This document shows positions 1-6,112 of a stretch of DNA of 7,741 bases, in pieces; positions within the stretch are counted from its first letter, which is position 1, and every line of letters begins with the position of its first letter. Both the position numbers and the translations under genes were made by a program. The DNA comes from Candidatus Tharpella sp. Lineage in GTDB: Bacteria; Desulfobacterota; Anaeroferrophillalia; Anaeroferrophillales; Tharpellaceae. The notes under the pieces were generated by a model that saw only the letters and a list, made by a program, of their open reading frames with translations, was not told where the DNA came from and searched no databases. The stretch is taken from contig JAGGTT010000171.1 of the NCBI GenBank assembly GCA_021163565.1, positions 1 to 7,741 of the forward strand, read 5' to 3'.

Positions 1-2
1 TC

Positions 3-308
3 GATCTTGAAGATGATCTCGATCTGTTGCTCCTGCACGCCTTGGCCGATCTCGATGCCACCCGGGGCCGTGACCCGCAGCCCCGGCAGCAGAATCTGAT
101 CAGACTCAGCCGTCGTCTGAAAGAGATTTACGAGGTTGAGCGGGAGACTTTTATCAAGCCCCTGATCAGTGGCAAAGATCTGATCGCATTGGGCCTGGAG
201 CCGGGGCCGGCAATCGGCACCATCATTCGTATGATTCATCAGAAACAACTGGCCGGAGATATCAGCAGCAAAGATGAAGCTCTGGCCGCGGCTAAATTGC
301 TGCTCTAA
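3..308 (+). CDS. CCA tRNA nucleotidyltransferase / poly(A) polymerase family protein, C-terminal fragment
   Basis: Only the last 101 codons are present; the gene enters from the left edge in the frame starting at base 3 and stops at TAA 306-308. A TTG at 27 lies in frame, but codons continue upstream of it, so it is not the start. The tail reads LISGKDLIALGLEPGPAIG, then IIRMIHQKQLAGDISSKDEAL. This is the hallmark C-terminal helical segment of class II CCA-adding enzymes and bacterial poly(A) polymerases (G-x-D-L-I-x-x-G-x-x-P-G-P-x-x-G, then a Q-L-x-G-x-I segment). These enzymes add CCA, or A residues, to RNA 3' ends in the cytoplasm. The catalytic head, which would distinguish CCA addition from A-addition or from an HD-domain fusion, is outside the window, so no gene symbol is given. 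The family is secure; the exact specificity is not. Confidence 0.85.
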   Translation, partial: DLEDDLDLLLLHALADLDATRGRDPQPRQQNLIRLSRRLKEIYEVERETFIKPLISGKDLIALGLEPGPAIGTIIRMIHQKQLAGDISSKDEALAAAKLLL

Positions 309-607
309 GCAAAAAACATACATCTACTAATGTTAAGTTGTACGGCGGACATTTTTATGTAATAACAGTTACGTTATCAGGCTTAAAAACTTTACCTCTA
401 GTACCAGAGTATGAATCTGGTTTGTTTTGGGTTTATTAAAAAAGCAGTAATTATCACAATATAGTTGCTTCTGAATGGTTGAAGCTATGATAGGATAGAT
501 TGGTGGCATTCTTATTGCAGCCATTTTATTTTTGTTTTCGGGTTGATATTTACTGTTATTACAAGGAGAAGTCAGCATTCTAAGATTTTTGAAATAGGGT
601 TTGGTCG
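309..607. other. AT-rich intergenic region without a convincing gene
   Basis: This is the 299-base gap between the CCA-family gene and the CAP-protein gene. It contains small inverted repeats: ATAAC/GTTAT at 362-377, and ACCAGA/TCTGGT at 403-421 with a 7-base loop followed by a T-rich but interrupted stretch. The second could be a weak terminator, but it lies about 95 bases past the stop codon. The only ORF of note, 369-578 on the minus strand (69 codons), has no ribosome-binding site and a composition unlike a protein. Several loose -35/-10 combinations exist and none stands out, so the promoter of the downstream gene is presumably here but cannot be placed. An AAGGAG at 564-569 is not followed by an in-frame start for the 608 gene. 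Confidence 0.6.
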
Positions 608-1717
608 ATGAATTTGCAGGTTATACAGAGAACAGTGATCTTTCTGGCAGCTCTGCTGCTGCTATTCGGTGGTGCGGCAACCGATCTATTCTCTGCCTAT
701 CCTACTGATCCGCAGTCAGATTTGGGCTGGTCTAGCGGCACCAGCGGTGTTGTCGATATAAAGAGTGCCTTTGATACTGCCCGACAACATGAAAACAGCG
801 AAATTGGAATATCTCTTCCCGAAATCACAATGCCGGTTCAAGCAATATGGGATGGTTTTTCTGACGGTGAAAAAGCGCTTTGGCTGATTAATGCTGAACG
901 ACAGGATCGTGGTCTATTGCCCTTAACCGGTCTTGAAGAAAATGTTGAGGGTGTGGCGCAATATTATGCCGACTACCTTTTCGACAACGATGCTTGGGGG
1001 CATTATGAGGATGACCGTTCACCCTGGGAGAGGCTTGCGGCTAATCCGGTTATCGGTGCCTGCCATGACTTTCTCGATGTAGCAGAAAATTTGGCTGTTT
1101 TCGTTTCAACCGGGAATAATATCCCTTTGCCGATTGAACGTTCTGTATACATGTGGATGTATGATGATGGATCATGTTGTGGTTGGGGGCATCGTCACGC
1201 GATTTTGTGGTCTCCCTATAATGACAACAGTGGTGTGGTCGGTATGGAGGGTTTTCTCGGTATCGGCCGGGTCAGCGGCGGTCCTTATCGGGGGCCATTC
1301 AATTCTTCGTGGAATTATGCGGAGATAATAGTTATGAATGTTTTTGACCCCAGTTCTTCATGGAATGATGCCTTTGCCTATGTCGCCAGAGATGGTGTAT
1401 GCAGTGATCATTCTACCTGTTATCCGACTATTGATGACGCCTATAGGGATTCCTTGATCTTTCGAGAAATATTGATCAGGGCTGAGTTCTATCGAGAAGA
1501 TTTAATTTTTGATGAAGCTATAAACGTCACCTTGTCCGGAGGTTGGGATCATGGTTACAATAGTAATGACGCCGGCCAGTCAGTAATAGGTGGGTCTTTG
1601 ACAATTACTGCGGGAATCGTAGTTGTCGACAGGATAGTTATCGAAGTCGGTACAACCTATCTCGCGCAAACTGAATTGCCCGGATTTGCCGGCGTCTCTT
1701 GGAATTGGCGGAACTGA
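608..1717 (+). CDS. Secreted CAP (SCP/PR-1-like) domain protein with a C-terminal beta-repeat segment
   Basis: The 369-residue protein begins with a likely Sec signal peptide: a hydrophobic stretch at about residues 9-22, with possible cleavage after LFSA at residue 30. A CAP domain follows at about 85-248. It opens with ALWLINAERQDRGL and includes WGHY (H132), AEN (E160) and GHRHAILW (H195), which match the His/Glu cavity residues of the superfamily. Residues 260-346 are a separate module with a Cys pair (C265, C271, next to CYPTIDDAY) and a strand-rich stretch, VTLSGGWDHGYNSNDAG then SLTITAGIVVVDRIVIE. I recall this module from secreted proteins of Desulfobacterota. The protein is expected to be periplasmic, surface-bound or extracellular; CAP proteins have varied roles and no activity can be assigned. 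The ATG at 608 is the first start after an in-frame stop at 590 and has only a weak AGGG eight bases upstream. The last 20 or so residues, ending GVSWNWRN, do not resemble the module, so the 3' end may be altered. Confidence 0.85.
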   Translation: MNLQVIQRTVIFLAALLLLFGGAATDLFSAYPTDPQSDLGWSSGTSGVVDIKSAFDTARQHENSEIGISLPEITMPVQAIWDGFSDGEKALWLINAERQDRGLLPLTGLEENVEGVAQYYADYLFDNDAWGHYEDDRSPWERLAANPVIGACHDFLDVAENLAVFVSTGNNIPLPIERSVYMWMYDDGSCCGWGHRHAILWSPYNDNSGVVGMEGFLGIGRVSGGPYRGPFNSSWNYAEIIVMNVFDPSSSWNDAFAYVARDGVCSDHSTCYPTIDDAYRDSLIFREILIRAEFYREDLIFDEAINVTLSGGWDHGYNSNDAGQSVIGGSLTITAGIVVVDRIVIEVGTTYLAQTELPGFAGVSWNWRN

Positions 1718-1859
1718 TTTTTTTATAATAGCTGATTCCAGGTTGAAAGAATCCCTTGCCGCTGCTCCTACAAGATTCTTCATTATATAGATTTCGCGAT
1801 ATCCTGTCGAAATCAAAGGTCGGCAACCAAGCGTCCTTCCGAAGATTGCAAGTAAGTTA
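1718..1859. other. Convergent intergenic spacer, no clear terminator
   Basis: This 142-base gap separates two genes that point toward each other. A T7 run occurs at about 1718-1725 just after the CAP-gene stop, but no GC-rich stem precedes it, so it is a poor intrinsic terminator. On the minus strand an open frame (1580-1870) crosses the spacer and runs into the CAP gene; it lacks a ribosome-binding site and I regard it as spurious. No RNA gene or repeat was recognised. Confidence 0.5.
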
Positions 1860-3149
1860 CTAAATTTCAAGGTAATTTATCAGGGTTTCCAGGTAGCGTG
1901 ATTTTATCTGTTGACTGGCCAGGGCCTGTTTGAGCGGTGGCAGTTTCAGAATGACACCTAGAACCCCGGCTAGGGCGCGATGACTCCACAAAACCCGGTT
2001 GTCAAAAATCAGGTGCTGCAACTTGCCGCGTTCAATTGCCATGACTACCGCCCGATGGGTACTGTTCAGCGGAGTGATAACCCGGCCCGGTCGGGATTTC
2101 AGATAAATGTTATTCTTGGTGCATGTTCTGACGCAAACCCCGCAGCCTAAGCAGATATCTTCGTTCAATTTCGCTACTTTCATGTCGGGTCTGGCGGGAT
2201 TATTGGCTGAAACCAAGGTCATAGCTTCTACCGGGCAGGCGGTTACACATTTGCCACAGCCACTGCATCCGGATTCATCTATCACCGGAATAAAATTGGT
2301 GGTATGAACCGGGTTCAGCAGGGCAAAACGGCGGGCTGCAATCATGGCTTCACAGCAGCAGCCGCAGCAGTTGCAGATGAAGACGACCTCTTCTCTGACA
2401 TTTTCACCGAACTGAACCAGGTTATGTTCGTAAGCCTGCTGCAGCAGATCAAGCCCCTCTTTTTCGTCTATTGAACGGGCATGTCCGTGTTTGACAAGCG
2501 ATGCGGCGACATTGTTAAAGGTCAGACAAATCTCCAGCGGAGCGTCGCAGGCTTTGCCGAGATGCTGCATTTTGTGACGGCAGTAACAGGTTCCGACCGC
2601 GCGATGCGGCGCATTTATGATAACTTCGGTGGCCCGTTCATAATCCAGAACATGCAGGGCGTTTTCCCGGGACAGGGCGGGTTCCTGGACAAAGACCCGC
2701 CCCAGCTGGGTCTGGCCCTGGGTGAGCAGCGCCCGGATAAACTCTTCTTCCACATTTATGTATTCATAGAAGAGCTCACTTAATACCTTCTGATCAATAT
2801 CATTCCGAACCCGCATTAAGGAAAACTCGAAAAAACCTGCCATCGGCGGCGGTAGAACATAAGTCGACTCTCCGTTTTGTTCGATGTCAACCAGGATGGC
2901 GCGGCCAGCCAGCGTGTCCAATACTTTCTTGGTGCTGGCCAGATCCATCTTCCAGATGCGGCTGGCTTGCTTCGCGGTAAAAGGTTTGATCGGCAGGAGA
3001 GCCACCAGGCGGCCCTCTTTTTCACTGAAAAGCATACTCAAGATTTTGAATAATAGTTCAGAGGGAGGGGCACCCTGAGGAAAGCGGTTTAACCGGTCTA
3101 CTAACTCGTGATAGCCTGATCTGCTTAAGGTGTTATGAGCCATAGTCAT
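1860..3149 (-). CDS. Winged-helix-like / cysteine-cluster / 2x[4Fe-4S] ferredoxin-domain protein
   Basis: The protein is 429 residues from the first ATG. Residues about 30-100 are helical and then strand-like (FTAKQASRIWKMDLASTKKVLDTLAGRAILVDIE), fitting a winged-helix fold. Residues 188-208 carry CYCRHK, a Cys at 201 and ICL at 208. Residues 259-266 are CNCCGCCC. Two ferredoxin motifs follow: C295-x2-C298-x2-C301-x3-C305-P, and C333-x2-C336-x2-C339-x3-C343. The second lacks the usual Pro after its last Cys. The C-terminal 70 residues look helical. Two 4Fe-4S clusters are well supported; what the CxCR and CGCCC clusters bind is not known to me, though they could hold another Fe-S centre. There is no signal peptide, so it is probably cytoplasmic. 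I recall similar proteins annotated only as 4Fe-4S binding proteins in Desulfobacterota. Possible roles are an electron carrier or a redox-responsive regulator; neither is proven. A second ATG at 3143 may be the real start. Confidence 0.85.
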   Translation of the reverse strand: MTMAHNTLSRSGYHELVDRLNRFPQGAPPSELLFKILSMLFSEKEGRLVALLPIKPFTAKQASRIWKMDLASTKKVLDTLAGRAILVDIEQNGESTYVLPPPMAGFFEFSLMRVRNDIDQKVLSELFYEYINVEEEFIRALLTQGQTQLGRVFVQEPALSRENALHVLDYERATEVIINAPHRAVGTCYCRHKMQHLGKACDAPLEICLTFNNVAASLVKHGHARSIDEKEGLDLLQQAYEHNLVQFGENVREEVVFICNCCGCCCEAMIAARRFALLNPVHTTNFIPVIDESGCSGCGKCVTACPVEAMTLVSANNPARPDMKVAKLNEDICLGCGVCVRTCTKNNIYLKSRPGRVITPLNSTHRAVVMAIERGKLQHLIFDNRVLWSHRALAGVLGVILKLPPLKQALASQQIKSRYLETLINYLEI

Positions 3150-3152
3150 GTT

Positions 3153-3157
3153 TCCTT
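3153..3157 (-). promoter_or_regulatory. Ribosome-binding site bearing on the start of the Fe-S protein gene
   Basis: Read on the minus strand, AAGGA sits only 3 bases before the ATG ending at 3149 but 9 bases before the in-frame ATG ending at 3143 (the protein begins M-T-M). The spacing favours the second ATG, which would give a 427-residue protein. Nothing else separates the two starts. Confidence 0.55.
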
Positions 3158-3175
3158 AAACTTAAGATAGCATTA

Positions 3176-3188
3176 AGACAACCTGTCT
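3176..3188. promoter_or_regulatory. 13-bp palindrome upstream of the Fe-S protein gene, possible operator
   Basis: AGACA-ACC-TGTCT is a perfect inverted repeat with a 3-base centre. It lies 27-39 bases upstream of the first ATG of the minus-strand Fe-S gene and downstream of a candidate -35. The position suits a repressor site or a small leader hairpin. I do not recognise a regulator that binds it, and a 5-bp arm can arise by chance. Confidence 0.3.
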
Positions 3189-3206
3189 GATTCACTCTTG
3201 TCATCA

Positions 3207-3235
3207 TTCAGAGTAACCGCACGCGTTTTTGTCAA
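3207..3235 (-). promoter_or_regulatory. Candidate sigma-70-type promoter for the Fe-S protein gene
   Basis: On the minus strand a perfect -35 hexamer, TTGACA (3235-3230), is followed after 17 bases by TCTGAA (3212-3207), which matches only three of six -10 positions. Transcription would begin near 3200 and give a leader of about 50 bases that includes the AGACA/TGTCT palindrome. The -35 is convincing and the -10 weak; a poor -10 would fit an activated or repressed promoter. Confidence 0.35.
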
Positions 3236-3278
3236 TAGAGATAAAGTGAATAAGTTAAGATCTTCCCGTACAGTTTTA

Positions 3279-3716
3279 TTAATCATATTTCTGTCTTAAT
3301 TCTTCATTACCTGATGTAGGCTTTATAATCTCTTTCCAATCCTCTGAATTCCATGTGTTTAACTTTTTATGAGTGAGGTGATACTTTTGAGGAATCGGGT
3401 GGGTGCCAATAATGACCGGGAGTTTGTATCTATTTTCAATAAACTCTTTAAAATGTTTTATATACGGACATGGCGGATAGCCAACCACAAATCCGGTTGC
3501 AAAGTGAATAGCTTCGGCACCGTTTTTAATCATTTCTTCAGGTGAGTATTCAATATTTCCACCTGGGCATCCACCACAACTTGTGAAGCCAACTATGTCT
3601 AAAGGTTCATTTTTACTGTAGATATCAAAAGCCCCTTCTCGGTTTTGCATGGCCCGGAAACATTTCCCCCCGGCACAATTTTTATATCTATCACAAATTA
3701 TTATACCTACTTTCAT
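3279..3716 (-). CDS. CGGC domain-containing protein (putative metal-binding)
   Basis: The protein is 145 residues. Its N-terminus, KVGIIICDRYKNCAGGKCFRA, has C8, C14 and C19, followed by GFTSCGGCPGG with C47 and C50, and a later C83. This is the arrangement of the CGGC domain family (a C-x-x-C-G-G-C-type Cys-rich protein thought to bind metal). Such proteins are small, cytoplasmic and of unproven function. The open frame extends upstream to 3821, but the start at 3716 is preferred: TAAGGAGG lies 8 bases before it, the family motif begins at once, and the extra 35 codons are translated repeat DNA. The gene is AT-rich, about 38% GC over the lines I counted against about 50% or more in the genes to the right, and it sits beside mobile-element debris, so recent transfer is plausible. 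The gap to the downstream Fe-S gene is about 130 bases and contains a candidate promoter, so the two need not be co-transcribed. Confidence 0.88.
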   Translation of the reverse strand: MKVGIIICDRYKNCAGGKCFRAMQNREGAFDIYSKNEPLDIVGFTSCGGCPGGNIEYSPEEMIKNGAEAIHFATGFVVGYPPCPYIKHFKEFIENRYKLPVIIGTHPIPQKYHLTHKKLNTWNSEDWKEIIKPTSGNEELRQKYD

Positions 3717-3724
3717 CTGATTAT

Positions 3725-3732
3725 CCTCCTTA
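3725..3732 (-). promoter_or_regulatory. Strong Shine-Dalgarno that fixes the CGGC gene start
   Basis: TAAGGAGG on the minus strand, 8 bases before the ATG that ends at 3716. It argues against the longer frame beginning at 3821. Confidence 0.9.
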
Positions 3733-3742
3733 AAGTTAAATT

Positions 3743-3772
3743 TACATACACATAAAATGGAGCCGGGGTCAA
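3743..3772 (-). promoter_or_regulatory. Possible promoter for the CGGC gene with its -35 inside the repeat arm
   Basis: On the minus strand TTGACC (3772-3767) lies within the palindromic repeat and is followed after 18 bases by TATGTA (3748-3743), a three-of-six match to the -10 consensus. If real, the inserted repeat supplies half the promoter. The match is modest and AT-rich DNA gives such pairs easily. Confidence 0.25.
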
Positions 3773-3853
3773 GTCTTGAATTATCACAGCATATAGCTCT
3801 ATTTAGTCGTCGCACTCGCATTTCATATGTTATATTTCAAGACCTGACCCTGG
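3763..3853. repeat. REP-like palindromic element, 18-bp imperfect arms around 55 bases
   Basis: The left arm, ccggggtcaagtcttgaa (3763-3780), is matched in inverted orientation by ttcaagacctgaccctgg (3836-3853) at 16 of 18 positions. The spacer is 55 bases. I recall GGGTCAGGTCTTG-type arms as dispersed intergenic repeats in Desulfobacterota, often near REP-associated tyrosine transposase genes; none is in this window. The element separates the CGGC gene from the transposase remnant, and its right arm runs about 10 bases into the frame of that remnant. Confidence 0.7.
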
Positions 3854-3975
3854 AATTGAAAAACTGGCTTGATTTCTACAGTCAGGAACGGTTCCATCAA
3901 TCATTAGGTGACAAAATATCCGACGAGGTATATTATAGAGATATATTTAATAGATCATTTTCGAAGGCGGCGTGA
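3844..3975 (+). pseudogene. 3' remnant of an IS3/IS481-like (rve integrase) transposase
   Basis: About 43 codons remain, reading LKNWLDFYSQERFHQSLGDK, then DEVYY, before the TGA stop at 3973-3975. The pattern W-x-x-F-Y-x-x-x-R-x-H-Q-S-L-G followed by a short x-x-E-V-Y-Y is the C-terminal end of the DDE integrase core in IS3-group and related transposases. The rest of the enzyme is absent: going 5' the frame runs into the palindromic repeat, so the ATG at 3757 is not the original start. The usual Pro before E-V-Y is replaced by Ser-Asp, a sign of decay or divergence. No terminal inverted repeat of the parent element could be recognised in the following 110 bases. Confidence 0.75.
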
Positions 3976-4008
3976 TTCTCAGACTTTAAAAAAATGAGGG
4001 CCGCGAGG

Positions 4009-4025
4009 TGCGGGACAAGCCCGCA
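4009..4025. repeat. Small perfect hairpin (6-bp stem, 5-base loop)
   Basis: TGCGGG-ACAAG-CCCGCA, in the gap between the transposase remnant and the phosphatase gene. It is not followed by a T run, so it is not an intrinsic terminator. It may be part of the old insertion-sequence end or a chance stem. Confidence 0.3.
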
Positions 4026-4042
4026 AATAAGTAACTCTCATC

Positions 4043-4053
4043 AGAACAGTTCT
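4043..4053. promoter_or_regulatory. 11-bp palindrome upstream of the glucosylglycerate operon
   Basis: AGAAC-A-GTTCT lies 35-45 bases before the phosphatase ATG, where an operator would be expected. The half-sites are perfect. It does not match the LexA boxes I know (the GAAC-N4-GTTC spacing differs), and no regulator is encoded nearby. Confidence 0.3.
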
Positions 4054-4087
4054 TGTTTCCAGGCAAAAAATAACCTGTGAGGTACTA

Positions 4088-4849
4088 ATGACAAGGCAAA
4101 AGATTGTTGTCTTTACTGATCTTGATGCAACTTTGCTGGATCATGACAACTACTCCTTTGCGAAAGCCCAAAGCGGGCTTGATCTTTGTCGCCGTCTGCA
4201 AATACCGGTCATTGCCGTAACCAGTAAGACTCTGGATGAGACCAGGATCTGGGTCGAGCGCATTGGACTTGATCAGCGATTTGTTTTTGAAAACGGTGGA
4301 GGCATACATCTCGAAGATGACGAAATTATTAACCTGGGGGTTGATTATTCGGTTTTGCGTCAAATTATGGTCAAACTCTCTTCAAGTTTCCCGGTGCGCG
4401 GCTTCGGCGACATGGCTGCCGAGGAGATTGTCGAACGTACCGGTTTGTCATTTGAGGAGGCGAAGATAGCCGCATTACGGCGTTTTTCCGAACCTTTTAT
4501 CAGCCCGGAAACCGATTTTGAAGAACTTGAGAAAGCGGTCGCTATTTATGGTTTGCAAGTGGTCAGAGGCGGACGATTTTTTCACCTGCAAGCGGCAAAG
4601 CAGTCAAAGGGTAATGCCGTTGCTTATCTACTTGAACATTTTAATGCAGATTGTGCGCGGGTTATCAGTCTTGCCTTAGGCGACAGTCCTAATGATTTCA
4701 ATATGTTCGCGAAAGTCGACTATCCGTGGCTGGTGCGTCATCCCGGGAAAAGGCAAATGATACCTGACATAGAGAATCTAAAGGTTACTTCAAAGTTCGG
4801 CCCTGAAGGTTGGAGTGAGGCTATTGTAACAACGCTAAACAAGCTGTAA
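4088..4849 (+). CDS. gpgP: HAD-family glucosyl/mannosyl-3-phosphoglycerate phosphatase
   Basis: The 253-residue protein has the HAD-superfamily motifs in order: FTDLDATLLD (nucleophile D11, acid D13), VTSKT (T45/S46), the motif III Lys in QSKG (K174) and GDSPND (D199, D203). The FENGGGIHL segment, the RRFSEPF cap segment and GGRFFHLQ fit the mannosyl-3-phosphoglycerate phosphatase subfamily. It should remove the phosphate from glucosyl-3-phosphoglycerate (or the mannosyl analogue) to release the glycosylglycerate, a Mg-dependent cytoplasmic step. The glucosyl substrate is inferred from the synthase gene 47 bases downstream, which looks like a GpgS. GAGG lies five bases before the ATG. Motif I has Ala where Gly is commonest (DLDAT for DLDGT); both Asp and the Thr are kept, so activity is expected. 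By sequence alone this could equally be called a mannosyl-3-phosphoglycerate phosphatase. Confidence 0.85.
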   Translation: MTRQKIVVFTDLDATLLDHDNYSFAKAQSGLDLCRRLQIPVIAVTSKTLDETRIWVERIGLDQRFVFENGGGIHLEDDEIINLGVDYSVLRQIMVKLSSSFPVRGFGDMAAEEIVERTGLSFEEAKIAALRRFSEPFISPETDFEELEKAVAIYGLQVVRGGRFFHLQAAKQSKGNAVAYLLEHFNADCARVISLALGDSPNDFNMFAKVDYPWLVRHPGKRQMIPDIENLKVTSKFGPEGWSEAIVTTLNKL

Positions 4850-4896
4850 AGAGAAAATATAGGCGGTGAAAACGGCAATTATCAGGAGGTGAAAAA

Positions 4897-6105
4897 ATGT
4901 CTGATTTTATCCAAAACAGTGAAATTACCACCCTGCAGTTATTGCGTAACCGGCCTTTGATGGAGATTGAAGCCGAGCTCGAAACCTTTTCGTACGATCG
5001 CAAAATAACCCTCCTGTTACCATCCCTTTATTCAGAATTTGAAGGACCGGCGATGCCGAAAATCATCTCCCATCTTTCGACAATCCCCTATATTCACAGG
5101 ATTGTGCTCTCGCTTGACCGGGCCGATCGGAAACAGTTTGAAAGTGTCAAAAAGCAGTTTGAGGGTTTTCCCTGCGACGTTAAAATTATCTGGCAGGATA
5201 GTCCCGAAATTGTTGAAACCTATCGTTACCTGGAAAGCCAGGGTTTTAACATCGCCTGCCAGGGCAAAGGACGCGGTGTCTGGTTCAGTATCGGTTACAT
5301 CCTCAGCAAACGGGATAGCAAAGTTATAGCCCTGCATGACTGTGATATTGTCAATTATGATCGCCGGCTGTTGGCCCGTCTGATCTACCCTCTGGTTCAT
5401 CCCTCATTGGCTTACGATTTCAGTAAAGGTTATTACGCCAGAATCAGCAATGGAGAGCTCTACGGTCGGGTTAATCGACTCTATGTTATGCCGCTGCTGA
5501 TGGCTTTAAGTAAAATTTTCGGCAAACTGCCGTTTCTTGAATATTTGCAGAGTTTCCGCTACACTTTAAGCGGCGAGTTTGCGATGTCGACAGATATGGC
5601 TTTAAAACTCAGAATTGCTCCCGACTGGGGGTTGGAAATTGCCACTTTGGGAGAGATCCATTCACTAACAACTCCGATCCGAATCTGCCAGGTGGAGTTG
5701 ATGGATAACTATGAGCATAAACATCAAGACCTTTCTCCGGGTAAAGATAAAGGTTTGAACAAGATGGTGCATGATATCACCTGTACGCTTTTTCGAATTC
5801 TATCGCAGGATGGCCTGATTTTTACCCCGGCGGTTTTTCGCACTCTGCGGGTCACCTATATAAATTTTGCCCGCCTGGCGATTGAACGCTATCATGCCCT
5901 GGCGCAGATTAACGGTCTGCGTTTTAATCGTCACGGTGAGATTTCGGCGGTCGAAAATTTTTCTGCTGCCATGTCAGAGTCGGTCGAGAAATTCATGAAA
6001 AACCCTCTGGGCACACCACTGCTGGCAGCCTGGCAACGAGTAATCGCTGCTGATCCTGATTTTAATAATCGTTTAATTGAATTGATCGATGGAATGAATG
6101 AATGA
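4897..6105 (+). CDS. gpgS: Glucosyl-3-phosphoglycerate synthase (GT81-like)
   Basis: The protein is 402 residues, the usual size of the longer bacterial/archaeal GpgS form. It shows a GT-A nucleotide-sugar fold: LLPSLYSEFEG at 39-50, GKGRGVW at 123-129, the metal-binding D-x-D in ALHDCDIVNYD (D148, D150), SGEFAMS at 225-231, DWGLEI at 243-248, and YEHKHQDLS at 272-280, whose His probably completes the metal site. It would transfer glucose from an NDP-glucose to 3-phosphoglycerate, giving glucosyl-3-phosphoglycerate, which the upstream phosphatase converts to glucosylglycerate, an osmolyte. The sequence does not resemble the GT55 mannosyl-3-phosphoglycerate synthases I remember. AGGAGGT lies six bases before the ATG, and the 47-base gap to the phosphatase has no terminator, so the two genes form an operon. 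Sugar and nucleotide preference cannot be read from the sequence. Confidence 0.88.
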   Translation: MSDFIQNSEITTLQLLRNRPLMEIEAELETFSYDRKITLLLPSLYSEFEGPAMPKIISHLSTIPYIHRIVLSLDRADRKQFESVKKQFEGFPCDVKIIWQDSPEIVETYRYLESQGFNIACQGKGRGVWFSIGYILSKRDSKVIALHDCDIVNYDRRLLARLIYPLVHPSLAYDFSKGYYARISNGELYGRVNRLYVMPLLMALSKIFGKLPFLEYLQSFRYTLSGEFAMSTDMALKLRIAPDWGLEIATLGEIHSLTTPIRICQVELMDNYEHKHQDLSPGKDKGLNKMVHDITCTLFRILSQDGLIFTPAVFRTLRVTYINFARLAIERYHALAQINGLRFNRHGEISAVENFSAAMSESVEKFMKNPLGTPLLAAWQRVIAADPDFNNRLIELIDGMNE

Positions 6106-6112
6106 TGGCGTT

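Noticed and set aside
369..578. 69-codon minus-strand ORF in the first intergenic region
   Set aside because: No ribosome-binding site, low-complexity Asn/Lys/Ile-rich translation and no recognisable domain; typical of AT-rich non-coding DNA.
1580..1870. 96-codon minus-strand ORF crossing the convergent spacer
   Set aside because: It runs antisense into the CAP gene and overlaps the end of the Fe-S gene, without a ribosome-binding site or family match.
3717..3821. Longer 180-residue form of the CGGC protein
   Set aside because: The extra codons translate the repeat, and a perfect TAAGGAGG sits before the internal ATG ending at 3716.
3757..3843. ATG at 3757 as a true start for a 72-residue protein
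   Set aside because: The first 29 codons are the palindromic repeat read through; only the part from 3844 resembles a transposase.
4009..4025. Intrinsic terminator after the transposase remnant
   Set aside because: The hairpin is perfect but short and is followed by AAATAAG, not a T run.
4043..4053. LexA/SOS box
   Set aside because: The half-sites are separated by one base, unlike the CTGT-N8-ACAG or GAAC-N4-GTTC forms.
5032..5400. Long minus-strand frames opposite gpgS and the HMGR-like gene
   Set aside because: They are antisense shadows of well-supported genes, without ribosome-binding sites or recognisable domains.
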